DNA from: Phaeodactylum tricornutum CCAP 1055/1
Taxonomy: Eukaryota > Bacillariophyta > Bacillariophyceae > Surirellales > Neidiaceae
NCBI RefSeq assembly: GCF_000150955.2
Contig: NC_011671.1
Span: forward strand, 1,240,001 to 1,304,000
Reading direction: 5' to 3'
DNA: 64,000 bases
Position numbers and translations under genes: made by a program. Positions 13,002 to 23,980 of the stretch are shown piece after piece. The notes beneath the pieces were generated by a model. It searched no databases. It saw nothing but the letters and a program-made list of their open reading frames with translations, and was not told the origin of the DNA. Position 1 is the first letter of the stretch; every line of letters starts with the position of its first letter.

Positions 13002-13476
13002 GCTTGCATTCGAAACTAGCTAGAGCAAAAGAATGAAAATGAATGAAGACAGCGGTGCTGGTTTATATCAATTCGAAAGGTTGGAATAATTTTCACATCA
13101 CTAGCAGATACCTAGAGATTCTACGGGAAAATTTTGTCGGAAGGTTAAAAGTAAAATCGCGCTTTACAGTTATCTGTATGCGATGAGTTTCTGCGCACTC
13201 TCAACCTAGAATCATGCCATATTCGAAGGGAATGATGCTATGACTTTGATTAAGAATCGAGTAAGATTCCGATTACAACATTGAGAACAGGAATGACTTT
13301 ATGGATAGCAGTAAGCTGCTCAAAATTCATCACAACACTTCGAAGACACTATAGAGAAATGCATACCAAGAGAACTTAAAAATTTGATTCTAAGGTAGTG
13401 ATTGGCAAATTTATTGAATTGACATTCTCATCCGCATTGTAGTCGAATCCGACACATTGAAAGATTGGACAAATGA
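13002..13476. other. Intergenic, between membrane-family copies C and D
   Basis: About 475 bp without a gene. Parts (around 13190-13310) resemble the region upstream of copy D (around 15890-16025), for example shared TTTCTGCGCACTCTCAA and an ACATTGAGAA..AGAATGACTTTA-type stretch. These look like old duplicated flank. Confidence 0.45.
13164..13172. promoter_or_regulatory. TNACWGTNA palindrome upstream of copy C
   Basis: TTACAGTTA, 163 bp before the start codon of copy C. One of the recurring palindromic 9-mers in this window; the role is inferred. Confidence 0.3.
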
Positions 13477-15728
13477 CTAGCGATACTCCGTCTCAGAGAC
13501 CTCGTCGAGAAACATAGGCTCCTGATGTTCAAAGAGCTCGTCAACTTCATTGGGACCCTCATTACCAGTGGCTGCGATCTTTCCTTGCCATGAACTATGG
13601 GTATCTAGCTCGGGACTACCACGAGAAGTGCCGTCGTTAGAGTGCACATACTCAGTCGTGCGGTACGACGCCCGCAGAGTGATCATAATCATTCCAGTAA
13701 CACCCATCACGAGAGCGCTCACAAAGATCCAAGTCAATGCCGAAACGGAAAGGTCACAACTACCCTCGTGCACGGCTTTAGTGTACAACGGAACCACCGC
13801 CTCACACGAGAGCGTATCTAAAACCTGAGACAACTGCTTAATCATATCTTGGACGACCTCCTGCATGGATGTAGTGAGGTCTAGAAGGACTGTAAAATCG
13901 CGTTCACAGGACAACGCCAAGACGTCCAAGGTGTTTTCTTCTCTCAATGAGACATCAAGTTCTTCCAAAGCAGTTTGAGTCGAGGGCTAACCAAGAGAGC
14001 AAAAATCGGACTAGTCAGTTGCCAGTACACCATACACACACTTGGAAATGAGCTGACGCTCATGGGTAAAGGTCTTTTGTTCGCACCAATTTCTTCACGT
14101 ACCAAATCAAGCAAGACACCCTCCACGTCGGCGAAAGGATTGACTGTGTCTCTGCATTGGGAGACAAAGTGTTCTACCATTTGATACACGTATTCGCCGC
14201 TTTGGTAATCAGATTCCTCCAACACTCTCAAGATAACCGTTTGGGGATCGTTTGTGGAACCACCCTGTACAGACATGAGCGATCATAGCAGGAGAAACAA
14301 TAGCCATGCCGCTTCAGTGAGACATCCAAGCGATCTTCTTCGTTACAGGGTATGTACACAAGAAACGTACCGGTAAGCAAAAGTCGGCATTTACGGTTGC
14401 GGCTATCCCCATGCCAACCGCCGCGATAACGGCAGTCAGTGTCAAAAGAACAAGTGCGGGAAACACAAACCAGGTCACAGCATTTTGAAGAAACCGACGC
14501 TCAACACCCAACCATGCTTGAATACATCCTGCCATGAGTATTCCTGGTATCGCAATACACGGGATCGTCACCATCGCGATTTTCCAACCTGCAATGTCAA
14601 TATCTTCTGTTGTCTTCTTTACACTAGAAGTTCCGTCATCGATTGTGTTCAAAGCTGACTCAGCATCATCCAATGAGCTTGCCGAGAAATCATTCAGCTT
14701 AGTGATGGCATTTTGTGACTGGCTAAGAATATCTTGCGCCAGTTCGGAACCCCTCACCTCGGGGTCGGCGGGACAAAAGCGGTCTTGACTTACTTCAAAA
14801 TCCATGCGACTACGAATCACATTGGCCGAGTCGATGGTTCCACGAAGCTCTCGATCAATTGTAGACCGTGTCATACTTGAAATGCTTTCGACGTCAAGAA
14901 CTGTTTCGTTGATTACGTCGACTGTAGGTTGAAGTTGCATGATCCCGAGGGTGGCCAAAAGAAGGGCGAATGTTATATAAATAACACCCGCAACCATGAA
15001 GCAAATCCGAGCCACCTTGTGCGTACGAAGATCGCCTGCTTCGTGACAATAAGTGTCCGCTTGGTCTTTTTCGATATTTTCCGACGACGCTTCTTCTGGC
15101 AGCGATAGCGAGAGTCTCTCGGGACCAGTCTCGCTTTGATTGAGCGAGTTTTTTGCGTACTCCTTGTCAGACATGTCGTCTAGTTCGCTTGTGTCTTGGT
15201 TGTTACCGAGTTTGGAGTCCTTGGAGAGGGCTTCGTCTTCCGCTTCATTGTCATTTGATTCCTTGTTAGCGCCGGCAGCTAGGTTCAGTTTAGCCGATTC
15301 CTGGCTCTCGGAATTGTCGCTCGAGTCGGCGTTCACATGTTTGGAAGTGTTGGAGGTGTTGCTTTCTTCAAGGAAGGACCCGCCTGCAAGGAATCCGAAC
15401 CGCTCTTGCCCACGCCACCAGAATAGAATCAAGAGAGCGGACCAAAGAATAAAGACAGCCAGAATGACGACGGCAAGAAAGAGCATACCCATGGCGTAGT
15501 CCTTGACTTCGGCTGATTCGCTCGAAGCGAGAAGGGAGACATCTCGACTATGACTGAAGCGAGGAGTCTTGCTCATGACTTCTGCGGCCGACGCCTAAAT
15601 TGGTACGTATATCGAAAGTCAACAACAGGTCTTGAGTGAGGCATGGAGACACGGATAATGACAGTCCAAGGCCTACGGTCAATGGTGTAACTTACCGACT
15701 CGTAAATCTTATAGAACGAAGAGCTCAT
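13477..15728 (-). CDS. Five-pass membrane protein, family copy D
   Basis: Exons 15696-15728, 14371-15594, 14103-14264 and 13477-13986, all phase 0; 642 residues. Exons 3 and 4 are nearly identical to copy C, and the first 250 residues to copies B and C. Intron 1 matches only in its 3' half. The loop segment before TM3 (about 14594-14717) is replaced by unrelated-looking sequence (SASSLDDAESALNTI and so on) that is two codons longer, inside otherwise near-identical flanks. Topology, acidic loop and cysteine motifs are as in the other copies. No known domain recognised. Confidence 0.82.
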
Positions 15729-17276
15729 CCCTTTTTCGAGACTTGTACAGTGGTATGAAGTGTTGCTTCGATAGCTCCAATCTGCGAATAATATTTTTGC
15801 AATCTCTTTTCTTGTGAAAGCCGTAGTTTTTGCTTTGACCGAAAGGGAAAATTGTTACAACGATTGCCCTTCACTCTAGACATGTTGCATTTCTGCGCAC
15901 TCTCAAAAATCGAGAATGCCTTCTCTGACAAGGACTTTGCCGGCCGTCTCACTGAGTTATCTGAATACTTACAGTTGTGTATAAATCCTGTTGCTACATT
16001 GAGAATTAGAATGACTTTACATTTAGTGTATTCAGCAATCGATCAGTATCAATGGGGCTTTATTTTGTCCGCTCTTAGATTAAGAGAGAGGTACAACTTG
16101 CCCGAAAAATCCACTTTCGTGCCATGAGAAGCCACTGTTTGCCGTTTTACCTTCTCATGCGAAGGATTTTGTGTCCCACAATGACTAAAAATGAAAACAG
16201 GACATGATGTTTCTGACTTTTATAGTGGAGATCGTACTTGATACTGTAATGAAAATGGTCCTCATTGTCAGAATAAGTCTAGGCGTAAGTGAATATTGCA
16301 GATATAGGTATGTCCCGGATGACAACACATTCAAATTTCCATTCGCGCAGGAATGTTTCAAATAAGGTTACTTACTGCTTGGGCCCTGTTCCAAATGCAG
16401 GTTCTTCTCACAGTCAATGGAACAGTTTTGAGATTGCCTGCATCACTTCCAGTCAAAAACTTGATTGAGAACTTGGTAAGAGCATGAGATAGCAGCCAGA
16501 TACGATTCTCAAGAAGTAGGTATACCATTCGGGAAAAGCCGACAATTATTTCCGCAGTGGATAGTCGCTGCGATTGCGAAGGTCATTCACAATGGAAGCT
16601 AGCCAATCGACTATGCTCGCGTGTGGACCATGTCCACAGGTGAGATGCTACCTAACAGTAAATTGTTGGTACAAACCCAAAAGGAAGACGCAAAAATTCA
16701 TCGGCTAATGTAATGTCAGAATTAATCTCGCTTTTCGTCTTTCGACCTATCCAACGTTGTCATGTATTGGACAAACGTATCCAATTTAAATTGAAAACAC
16801 CTCCACAAAGAATCTTTTCAGCGAAAGATCGATTTGACTTCATTTCTTCCTGCGCAACTTGGTTTCACGAATCTTACTTGAAAGTTGAAACTCTATTATA
16901 AATGACATTAGGAAATCTGACCGCAGCAGAGTTTATGTTGACTTGTTAAAATTTGAAAGAGTGAATCTCCGCAATATTTCGTTTTTTCTTTGACAGTTAT
17001 TTCTCTGTTCACTGTCAGTTCATAGCAAAATTAAAAGGGTGTGACATATATGACGCAAATGTATCGTATCTAAATCATGATTACTATATGGGTGCGATAT
17101 GCAGAACCGTTTTCTGCGCCTATTTTTTTTTCGTGAGTGCGAAAGTGTTTGAATCCGTCCACGTCTGCTTCGCCGGACCAGGCCACACAACTTGATGGAT
17201 GTTGCTATTCAGGCACTGGCTGCACCCATTCTTACAATTAATCAGCCCCGTCCTCCTGCTGTAACTCAGAACGTAT
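15729..17276. other. Intergenic, between divergent family copies D and E
   Basis: About 1.55 kb, AT-rich, with no convincing gene. It is the shared upstream region of copies D (reads left) and E (reads right). It holds TCACAGTCA at 16408, TAACAGTAA at 16653, TGACAGTTA at 16991 and TCACTGTCA at 17009. The part next to copy D retains weak similarity to the flank of copy C. Confidence 0.5.
16991..17017. promoter_or_regulatory. Paired TNACWGTNA palindromes upstream of copy E
   Basis: TGACAGTTA (16991) and TCACTGTCA (17009) lie 9 bp apart, about 260-290 bp upstream of the copy E start codon. Candidate promoter sites; function inferred from recurrence only. Confidence 0.3.
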
Positions 17277-20065
17277 ATGAGTCATCTATACAACGCAGAG
17301 CCCGTCACAATGGACGCGTACCTGCAGGTGAGAAATATCGTTGGCTCGCCTCTGTGGACTTCCAATGCCAACGGACTTCCCGAACACTCGCAGCCAGTCC
17401 CAGAGCTGCGACGCTCACAGTCAGTCGCCATCACATCAGCTGCTCCGAGGAAAAACCCTATAGGATCCCAAGTCACCAACAATCGGCCGTGTTCTTACGC
17501 TTCCACTTTCTGTTTATAGAATTTGGCAGTATCACGAATTCACAATGTACCAAGGTAAACCCATATTCGGCGCTCCGCTGCTCGTGTCTTCCATCGAAGT
17601 CGTACCTCATCTAAACATCGATTTCGACGTATTCAGGTTCGGTCATTCCAGTAGCGTCGCTATGTTGTCAACAGGTAATCCTGGCGACAGAACAGACTAC
17701 ATGCGTGGAGTAAGTATGAACGAGCTCCTATCGGTTCGTTGAGACTCGACAGAACAGTATGTCTCCGAGTTCTGTCACTCACAGACAACACTAATTGCAG
17801 ATAACAGCCTTTTCTATTTTTCTCTGCATTCTGACGATTTGTTGGGGGGTCACTCTCTTAGTACTCAAACTCCACTTCGGACCCGGCCGTGTCGGATGTG
17901 CGGCTAGCGGCGGACCTATCGACGCTCCAGCGCTGCGCAAGCAAGGTGTATCAAGGAGGCAGCGAAAGCAACGCATCGTCCGAGCCTGGCGAACACAAGC
18001 GACATTTATGACATTATCCATGATGATTCCATTGTTTTCGGCGCTTCTTGTGAATCACGGGTTGCGGACTTTTATAGAAAGCTTGCATGATGTGACCCAA
18101 TTCAATGATGATGTCGATTCGCTGGCGTATCGTGGAATTGAGATTATTCATTCGCTGGATGGTATCGCTCGAAATCTGCAAGCAGACGAATTTTTAAATG
18201 ATATGCGTTCCGACTTTGGCACTAGCTGTCCTGATTCCGATAGTACAAATATGACGATACAGTCTTTGGGCTTCGAAACGCTTCGAGAAGTCATTGTTGA
18301 TGGAGCAGATCGAATTGAATCTTTACTCCAAAACAGCTTGTATCGGTTGTCGGACGCTCTTTCACGCATCGTATCTGAGACACAAGCAGTCGACGATACC
18401 ATAACTTCTGTTTATCAGTTCGGTTGGATATTCAAACTCTTTCTTGTTCTCGTCAACGTGATCAACCTTTTCCTTTGGATTGGCGTCGTCTTGAGCAAGG
18501 TCGGTGTTGAGTTTCATGGCTATCAAGTGATCCTATCGTGGGCTATCCTACCGGCGTTCGGACTATGTATCCTAGCCACTGTGAGTGCAGCCGGCACCTT
18601 TCTGGCTATAGCTTTGTTCAATGCTGGTACGTTCCTTGTTCTCCTTCTCGCAGAATATTTGATGATCCCCGCGCTTACAAAAGCCACTTGGCCTACAGAT
18701 TTTTGTGCCGGAGGACCATCTCCAGGAAGCCCGCACGGCACATTTCGCAGTTTAGTTCAAGCACAAGGCTTCCACGAAACAAGTCTACCATATCGATCAT
18801 TAGAATATTTTCTAGGGGTGAGTCTGTTGATTGAAAAAGAACCACTGTATTAAGATTCGTCCTGGCAAGTCTCATTCATTCGCTTAATATTTGCGTCAAA
18901 GGAGTGCCAAGGTGAAAATCCTCTTGAATTTGTGTCGGTGCTACGGCAAGAAATTAACGACGCGGGAGCTGAGGTTCTAAATTTCGTATCAGTATTCACA
19001 GTCAACCACGATAACATCACAGAGTCAAACGCTGTATGTGGACATGATGTTTCCAAGATTTCTATTTCTTTAAGTTCTCTTGGTGACTCGCTGATGAATA
19101 CAGCAGGATACTTGGAAGCAAGCATGAAATTGACTGACTGTTCAAGTGTCAAACCCGTTATTGCACAGTTGCAAACAGGGTCCACATGTACGGAATCTGT
19201 GGACGGTCTGGCTTGGATATTTGGCGGACTACTTGCACTTTGGTTTATTTGTCTCATGATGTTTTCTACACGAGCGGCTCTCTACAACCCAGTGTACAAA
19301 GCGAAGCGTCGGCTTCGTCGAGAAAGGGAATTCGAAGAGTATCGCGTATGGATGGCTCAATTCTACGAAGACACCGAGGAATGGATGATTGATCCAGTAA
19401 AGAAATACTTGATGGCAACTCCCCATCCGGAAACATTCGATACCGATGAAACATCCAGGTCTTCAGAGCTATCCAAGAAGTCGGATTCAAGTTCTACTAA
19501 CTCAAGTCATCTTTGCGACAGTCAAATCTACAACAAGGCAGAAACTCTGTGCCAAACACCATCGCATAAAAAATATTCTGAACAAATCATGATGACACCG
19601 CTGGCAAAGGCTGCTGTTGCGGCCGGACTAGTTGCCGCTGAAGCTGCTGCAAAACGGGCACTGAATGGCGATACGGGAGAGGACGATGAAAGTTGTGCGT
19701 CTTCGGAATCTTCAGATTCTTTTGATCAACCGAGCGTTGTGTCCAATATATCAGTGCTGGTTGACCGTTTCTTCAGTGTTCGACGAAATAGAACTCTCTC
19801 GACTTCTATAGACAATCCAAGACTCGTAAATCCCTCCAACACTAGCTCGCAAAATGCGAAAACGGATTATCCTCTCCCTTCTAATCTGCTTGGAGCCTTG
19901 GACATGAGTTTTCAGACCAACGAGGGAGATGATGATATCTTGGCTAGGGAACCACCGACACCATCACCCGCTCGATCACAATCCCGTGGGCCCACGGCTC
20001 CGATAAAGCTACTAAAAAGCCTCGGACGCACCCAAGGAGGCTCCAAGTTGGAACAAAGAGACTAG
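17277..20065 (+). CDS. Five-pass membrane protein, diverged family copy E
   Basis: Six exons inferred: 17277-17327, 17520-17554, 17637-17709, 17801-18626, 18699-18817 and 18902-20065; 755 residues. The small exons rebuild the family N-terminus: MSHLYNAEPV, then VPRFGHSSS, matching PRFGHSRD of copies A-D, then DYMRG leading into TM1. TM2 follows a much shorter loop than in A-D. Then comes a helical loop with a CPDSDS cysteine segment, TM3-TM4, DFCAGG, ECQGE (matching DFCLP and QCRD), TM5 (GLAWIFGGLLALW) and a long, serine-rich, charged tail of about 250 residues containing an alanine-rich helix near nt 19600. The 72-bp intron 18627-18698 is in frame and open, so retention would add 24 residues. 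It faces copies A-D. Function unknown. The last two exons are firm, the tiny 5' exons less so. Confidence 0.72.
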
Positions 20066-20683
20066 AGTACGGCAAACAAACTTGTTTGCGTCGACCTTTC
20101 GATTTGTAGTATATAAACTGTTTTAAAAGATTACAATGTAAACGCGTTATTCTCGTCTACTTATTCACCTGTTCCTTAAGCACGACAAGTTCCATGTAAA
20201 AGCGCAATAGCTTGTGTATCATCAGCTGATACAAACTCTGCAGTGATTTTTCGACTCTCTCCCTAGAGTCGAGCTACCTACCCTACCTGTCATCGTCAGA
20301 TATCGATGACTTACAGTTACTTTTAATCGAGGAACATGTATCCGAATCACGAGCAAACAGCCCAGAGTTCAGCAATGAGTCAACTCTCTTCGTGTTTCTC
20401 TTGAGATAAGTCTGCTCTCTTCTAGTTTCTCTTGAGAACAATCTACCACACGTGCTCGAGTGTGAATGAAGTGCGTTCTGGACTGATTCCGTTTTAAATT
20501 TCTTTCATAGGTCAACATGGTGATTTCAATCCAGAAACGGCCTTTTCCTCGGGATAGTGTGATAACAGTTCGGCCTAACTGCGGCCTAACTGTAAATGTA
20601 AACACTGGAAATTATATATGACTCTTGTCTCGATGTTCTTTACGGAAAGTGGTTTCTTCCACGACTGTGCTTGTAGCTCATCT
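20066..20683. other. Intergenic with small repeats
   Basis: No gene seen. It contains TTACAGTTA at 20311, two copies of GTTTCTCTTGAGA about 32 bp apart (near 20393 and 20425), and an 11-bp tandem CGGCCTAACTG repeat near 20573. The 8-bp target duplication of the adjacent transposon ends the stretch. Confidence 0.5.
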
Positions 20684-21995
20684 CGAGGCCGCTTTAAATG
20701 CGGTATTTTGGGCCCAAATCCCGCAAATAAGCGCAAATAAGATTCTGGAAAAACCGCGAATAAGACTGAAAACAGTAGACAAGATTGATTTTCCTTGAAC
20801 CAACAATAGTGGAATTCTCGTGAAGACCGTACAAAATCTACACAATCTCGCTCCAACACAGCTTGTTTCAACAGTGTGGGGCTCTTCTTCTCTTTCAGTG
20901 AACCTGCACTCGCAGTGGACTCCGTTGTGTTTGGCGGTCTAGTTGATGTCAGGCGCCCGGATTGACATTGACATTTGCTCTGGGACGCGTTTGGCCGCAA
21001 CGTTTGTGTTGGACCAATCGGATCCGTTGTGGGTAGCTTCGCCACTGTGGGTGTCTTTCTTGGCCAACACTTTGCTGCTGCCCTTTTTGTTGCCTCTAGA
21101 TAGGGAGCAGATTGATGCCATCTTGGCCACTGAACCAGCAGAGAAAGTCGGTCGCTTCATAATAACACACCAAAATTCCTTGATGGATTTGGTATGTGGG
21201 TAATTGAGACCCTTGAAGAATTGGAGCAGGAGAATACAGATGAGCTTTCTTGTCTGTATGCTAGCGTAGGCCACCTTTTACTTGAGGCAGGGGAGGGCCT
21301 GGTGCACCTATTTACAATGCAGATGGGAAATGATGCAGAGCTCCCACCTGTGCTCCCATATAAACTTGCCGAAATTGACATGCAAGGGTTTGTTAAGAGC
21401 ATTCAAAAGAAACAAACAAGATTGCAACAAGAGTTCTCAGAGTAGGATATAGATCTACTCAGTCAACAGTTTGGTGCATTTCTCTGGGCATATTGGGAAG
21501 AGCCATTACTCCAACAAGCAATACTGCACACACAGAAGGAGAGTATGGGCTTCTCAGAGAGCTGGGTGGTAATCAATGGACAATTTCCCATCCCCTTGTT
21601 CAGCAGTTCTGTGGAGGCTTGGCTTCTGGCTTCCCCAACACAGCATCAGTTGAATCAGATTTCTCAGCCATCAACTGGGAAAAAATTAAAATCGACAAGA
21701 CATCACAGATTTCTGGCTTGAAGGCATCATGCATTGCAAACAGAATCAACATCTGAAAGCCCTTTCAGCTCGCATTTTGGAGTAAACTACCTTCCACAAA
21801 AAACTAAGAAAAAACATTGACAACAAGTAGTTAAATATATAGTCGCACTAAGATAGCAATGTGACAAATGTTGTTAAGTATATCCTTATAGGGTTAGAAA
21901 TACCGCAAATAACCGCAAATAAAATTCCGGAGATTACCGCAAATAAGCTATTTGCGGTTATTTGCGGGAAATCCGAATTTAAGGCGGCCTGGCCT
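20684..21995 (+). mobile_element. Decayed hAT-like DNA transposon
   Basis: About 1.3 kb. Both flanks carry GCTCATCT (20676-20683 and 21996-22003), an 8-bp target duplication typical of hAT elements. The termini are imperfect inverted repeats (AGGCCGCYTTAAATKCGG core), followed at both ends by several CGCAAATAA subterminal repeats in both orientations. Near the right end (about 21935-21957) two such repeats form a perfect short hairpin. Internally, 21493-21756 encodes a stretch with FPNTASVESDFSAINWEK, resembling the hAT C-terminal dimerisation region, and 20943-21445 holds other open pieces. No full transposase is present, so this is a defective or internally deleted copy. Confidence 0.75.
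21493..21756 (+). pseudogene. hAT transposase C-terminal remnant
   Basis: An 87-residue open frame with HPLVQQFCGGLASGFP and SVESDFSAINWEK. This fits the conserved end of hAT transposases, where LP-type and SxER/S-like motifs form the dimerisation helix. The catalytic DDE part and the N-terminal zinc finger are not recognisable nearby. It lies inside the element defined by the terminal repeats and target duplication. Confidence 0.6.
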
Positions 21996-22388
21996 GCTCA
22001 TCTCTCATGTCCATAAAACGTTTCGGAACCTTGCTCTCACTGTTATTTCCCATTATTTTCTCACTCCTCTCTTTGAAGGTAAAAGCCTGTCCGAGAGGAC
22101 GCAGAGATTCTTTTCCCTGCTGACCATGAGCAATGATGCATCGATTCCGAGTCAATATGCTAAAAATGATCTAGGTAAAACAAAAATAAAGCGTGCTGCA
22201 TGTATCAGTTCTAGATTTTTATAGCTGTAACGTATAAACTTGCGTCGTCTCAGAGGATCGGCATCTCTGCAATGAGCATTCCTTTTCATGCAAAAGGAAA
22301 AGAAACATATTCGTCTCTTTGTGTGTCGGTTGGTAGGTCTTCTCTATGGATGTGTACAAAAATTTTGCTTTTCTAGCCAGTGTCCCGC
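21996..22388. other. Intergenic, right of the transposon
   Basis: About 390 bp starting with the second target-duplication copy. No gene seen. TCACTGTTA occurs at 22037. It probably includes the 3' untranslated part of the minus-strand gene to the right. Confidence 0.45.
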
Positions 22389-23573
22389 TCAGAGGTCCAG
22401 GTCGAAGACTTCGCCCTCCAGTAGGTACTCAGGTTGATCCAAAGGAAAAGAATGTTCGTAATCGGCGGCATTAACCATTGTACTCATTGCTCGGAAATGA
22501 GGATACGATTGTTGCGTCTCCGTTGATGCTTCAGTGCTGTCGTCGTAGTAGTTATATGATCGTACGGAATTCTTTCGACGATGGTCCACTATGCGGTTAT
22601 ACATTCGCCAAGTGGCCCAGTCGTACATATTGGAGCCTTCGGAAATATCGTCGGGCTCTTCACGCTTCCGCGCTTGCTGTGGAGTACGCTTGATAGCAAT
22701 TGAGCGGGTCCTGGAGCGCCCCATGGATTGCTCTTTAAGAATCTCTTCGGCTCGAGCTTGGTGGCGGTCGCGAAGCATCATGTTGGAGGTTCGGTTCAAG
22801 TTTATGGATGTCAAAAAGTAAGGGTCATTTGCGTTCGACGGTACTCGAGTTTTTGTGAAGACTTTGGAACGGACGTCTTTCGTGGCCGTGGGCTCCGCGA
22901 CCATAGGATTCGCTGAATCTCTAATTCTCTCCACAAATAACGAATCTCTTAAAACCGCGTCATTCCCGGGGAATCTAGCATCCTCAACGTCTCGTTGAAC
23001 AGGAATCTCAACCGTCCGTCCGTTACTCCTAAAAACTGCACCCGTCATCAACGCGGAAACCTTGTCCGATGAGAAACCATGAGAAACTTGATGTAACTCT
23101 GAATTCCTTTGCAGCGCAACTGATTCAACTGGTACGATATAGCCAAATACAGAAGGAATCGGGTGAACACCTTGTAAAGGATGTGTTGGAATCGGCCGGA
23201 CTACATGTCGATGCCTGCAGCCGTCACGGTCAGGAGCCGGAACTGGAGTAGCGCGTGGCACATCGTTATTTCTTTTAAACGATTCCAGGGTAGCTAAAGG
23301 GCGGCTTGTTACCTGAGAACTCATAATTGCAGAGGAGCTCACAGTCAGCAAGGATGATATACTCTCGAAAAGAGAGTTGATTGTAGGATCAAAGCAGTGA
23401 TTTGTGGCTGTGTATGTCGAGACTCGATACTTCCACCCCGCTGTTTCTCTTCCGTATTTTACATTGACAGTGAATGGGAAACGGAAATTCTGGTTATCGA
23501 TAGTGATTGGTTCCGGTTTTGAGATTGGAACTTGCATGTGTTCTTGCTTAATACTCGGCTGCAGCACAGACAT
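22389..23573 (-). CDS. Unknown protein, 394 residues
   Basis: One uninterrupted frame from ATG at 23573. I do not recognise a domain. The N-terminus is MSVLQPSIKQEH, then a hydrophobic/aromatic stretch FRFPFTVNVKYGRETAGWKY that could be a small beta domain (about residues 30-60). Most of the rest is polar and probably disordered. The C-terminal third contains KRTPQQARKREE, YDWATWRMYNRIVDHRRK and an acidic end (EGEVFDLDL). Basic stretches suggest a possible nuclear role, but that is a guess. No signal peptide or membrane span. Its length without stops on the minus strand supports a real gene. Confidence 0.65.
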   Translation of the reverse strand: MSVLQPSIKQEHMQVPISKPEPITIDNQNFRFPFTVNVKYGRETAGWKYRVSTYTATNHCFDPTINSLFESISSLLTVSSSAIMSSQVTSRPLATLESFKRNNDVPRATPVPAPDRDGCRHRHVVRPIPTHPLQGVHPIPSVFGYIVPVESVALQRNSELHQVSHGFSSDKVSALMTGAVFRSNGRTVEIPVQRDVEDARFPGNDAVLRDSLFVERIRDSANPMVAEPTATKDVRSKVFTKTRVPSNANDPYFLTSINLNRTSNMMLRDRHQARAEEILKEQSMGRSRTRSIAIKRTPQQARKREEPDDISEGSNMYDWATWRMYNRIVDHRRKNSVRSYNYYDDSTEASTETQQSYPHFRAMSTMVNAADYEHSFPLDQPEYLLEGEVFDLDL

Positions 23574-23980
23574 TTTTATTTCGTTTCATTTAATCGAGAT
23601 CCCCCTCAGAATCACAGAACAGGAGTTGACCACATCCTTGTTTTAACGCTAAAATGATTGGTTGACGTACGTCAGATCGTTTCAACGGAGCACAATTTAT
23701 ATGATTCCCACGACTGCGAATTGCACTTCCTGGCAGCCACACGAAACAGATGGCTGATGTCATCCACGTGACAATTTAATTATTACTTCGTACAGCACTA
23801 TTTCGTGCGTGGAAATTTTCAGGCGTGGTTCATAGACGCTTGAAGGTATCTGTTCGAATTGATAATTCTCCTCATGTCTCGGCTTTGAGAGCTCGGTTTT
23901 TCTGGTAGTATTTATGCGAAAGGTGGAGTATATAAACAGGCTCTTTTCAACGATGCCAGTTTGCTGCTGGAGTTTTTTGC
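23574..23980. other. Intergenic, upstream of the unknown minus-strand gene
   Basis: About 400 bp with no gene seen. It should contain the promoter of the 22389-23573 gene. The inverted-repeat element begins at its right end. Confidence 0.45.
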
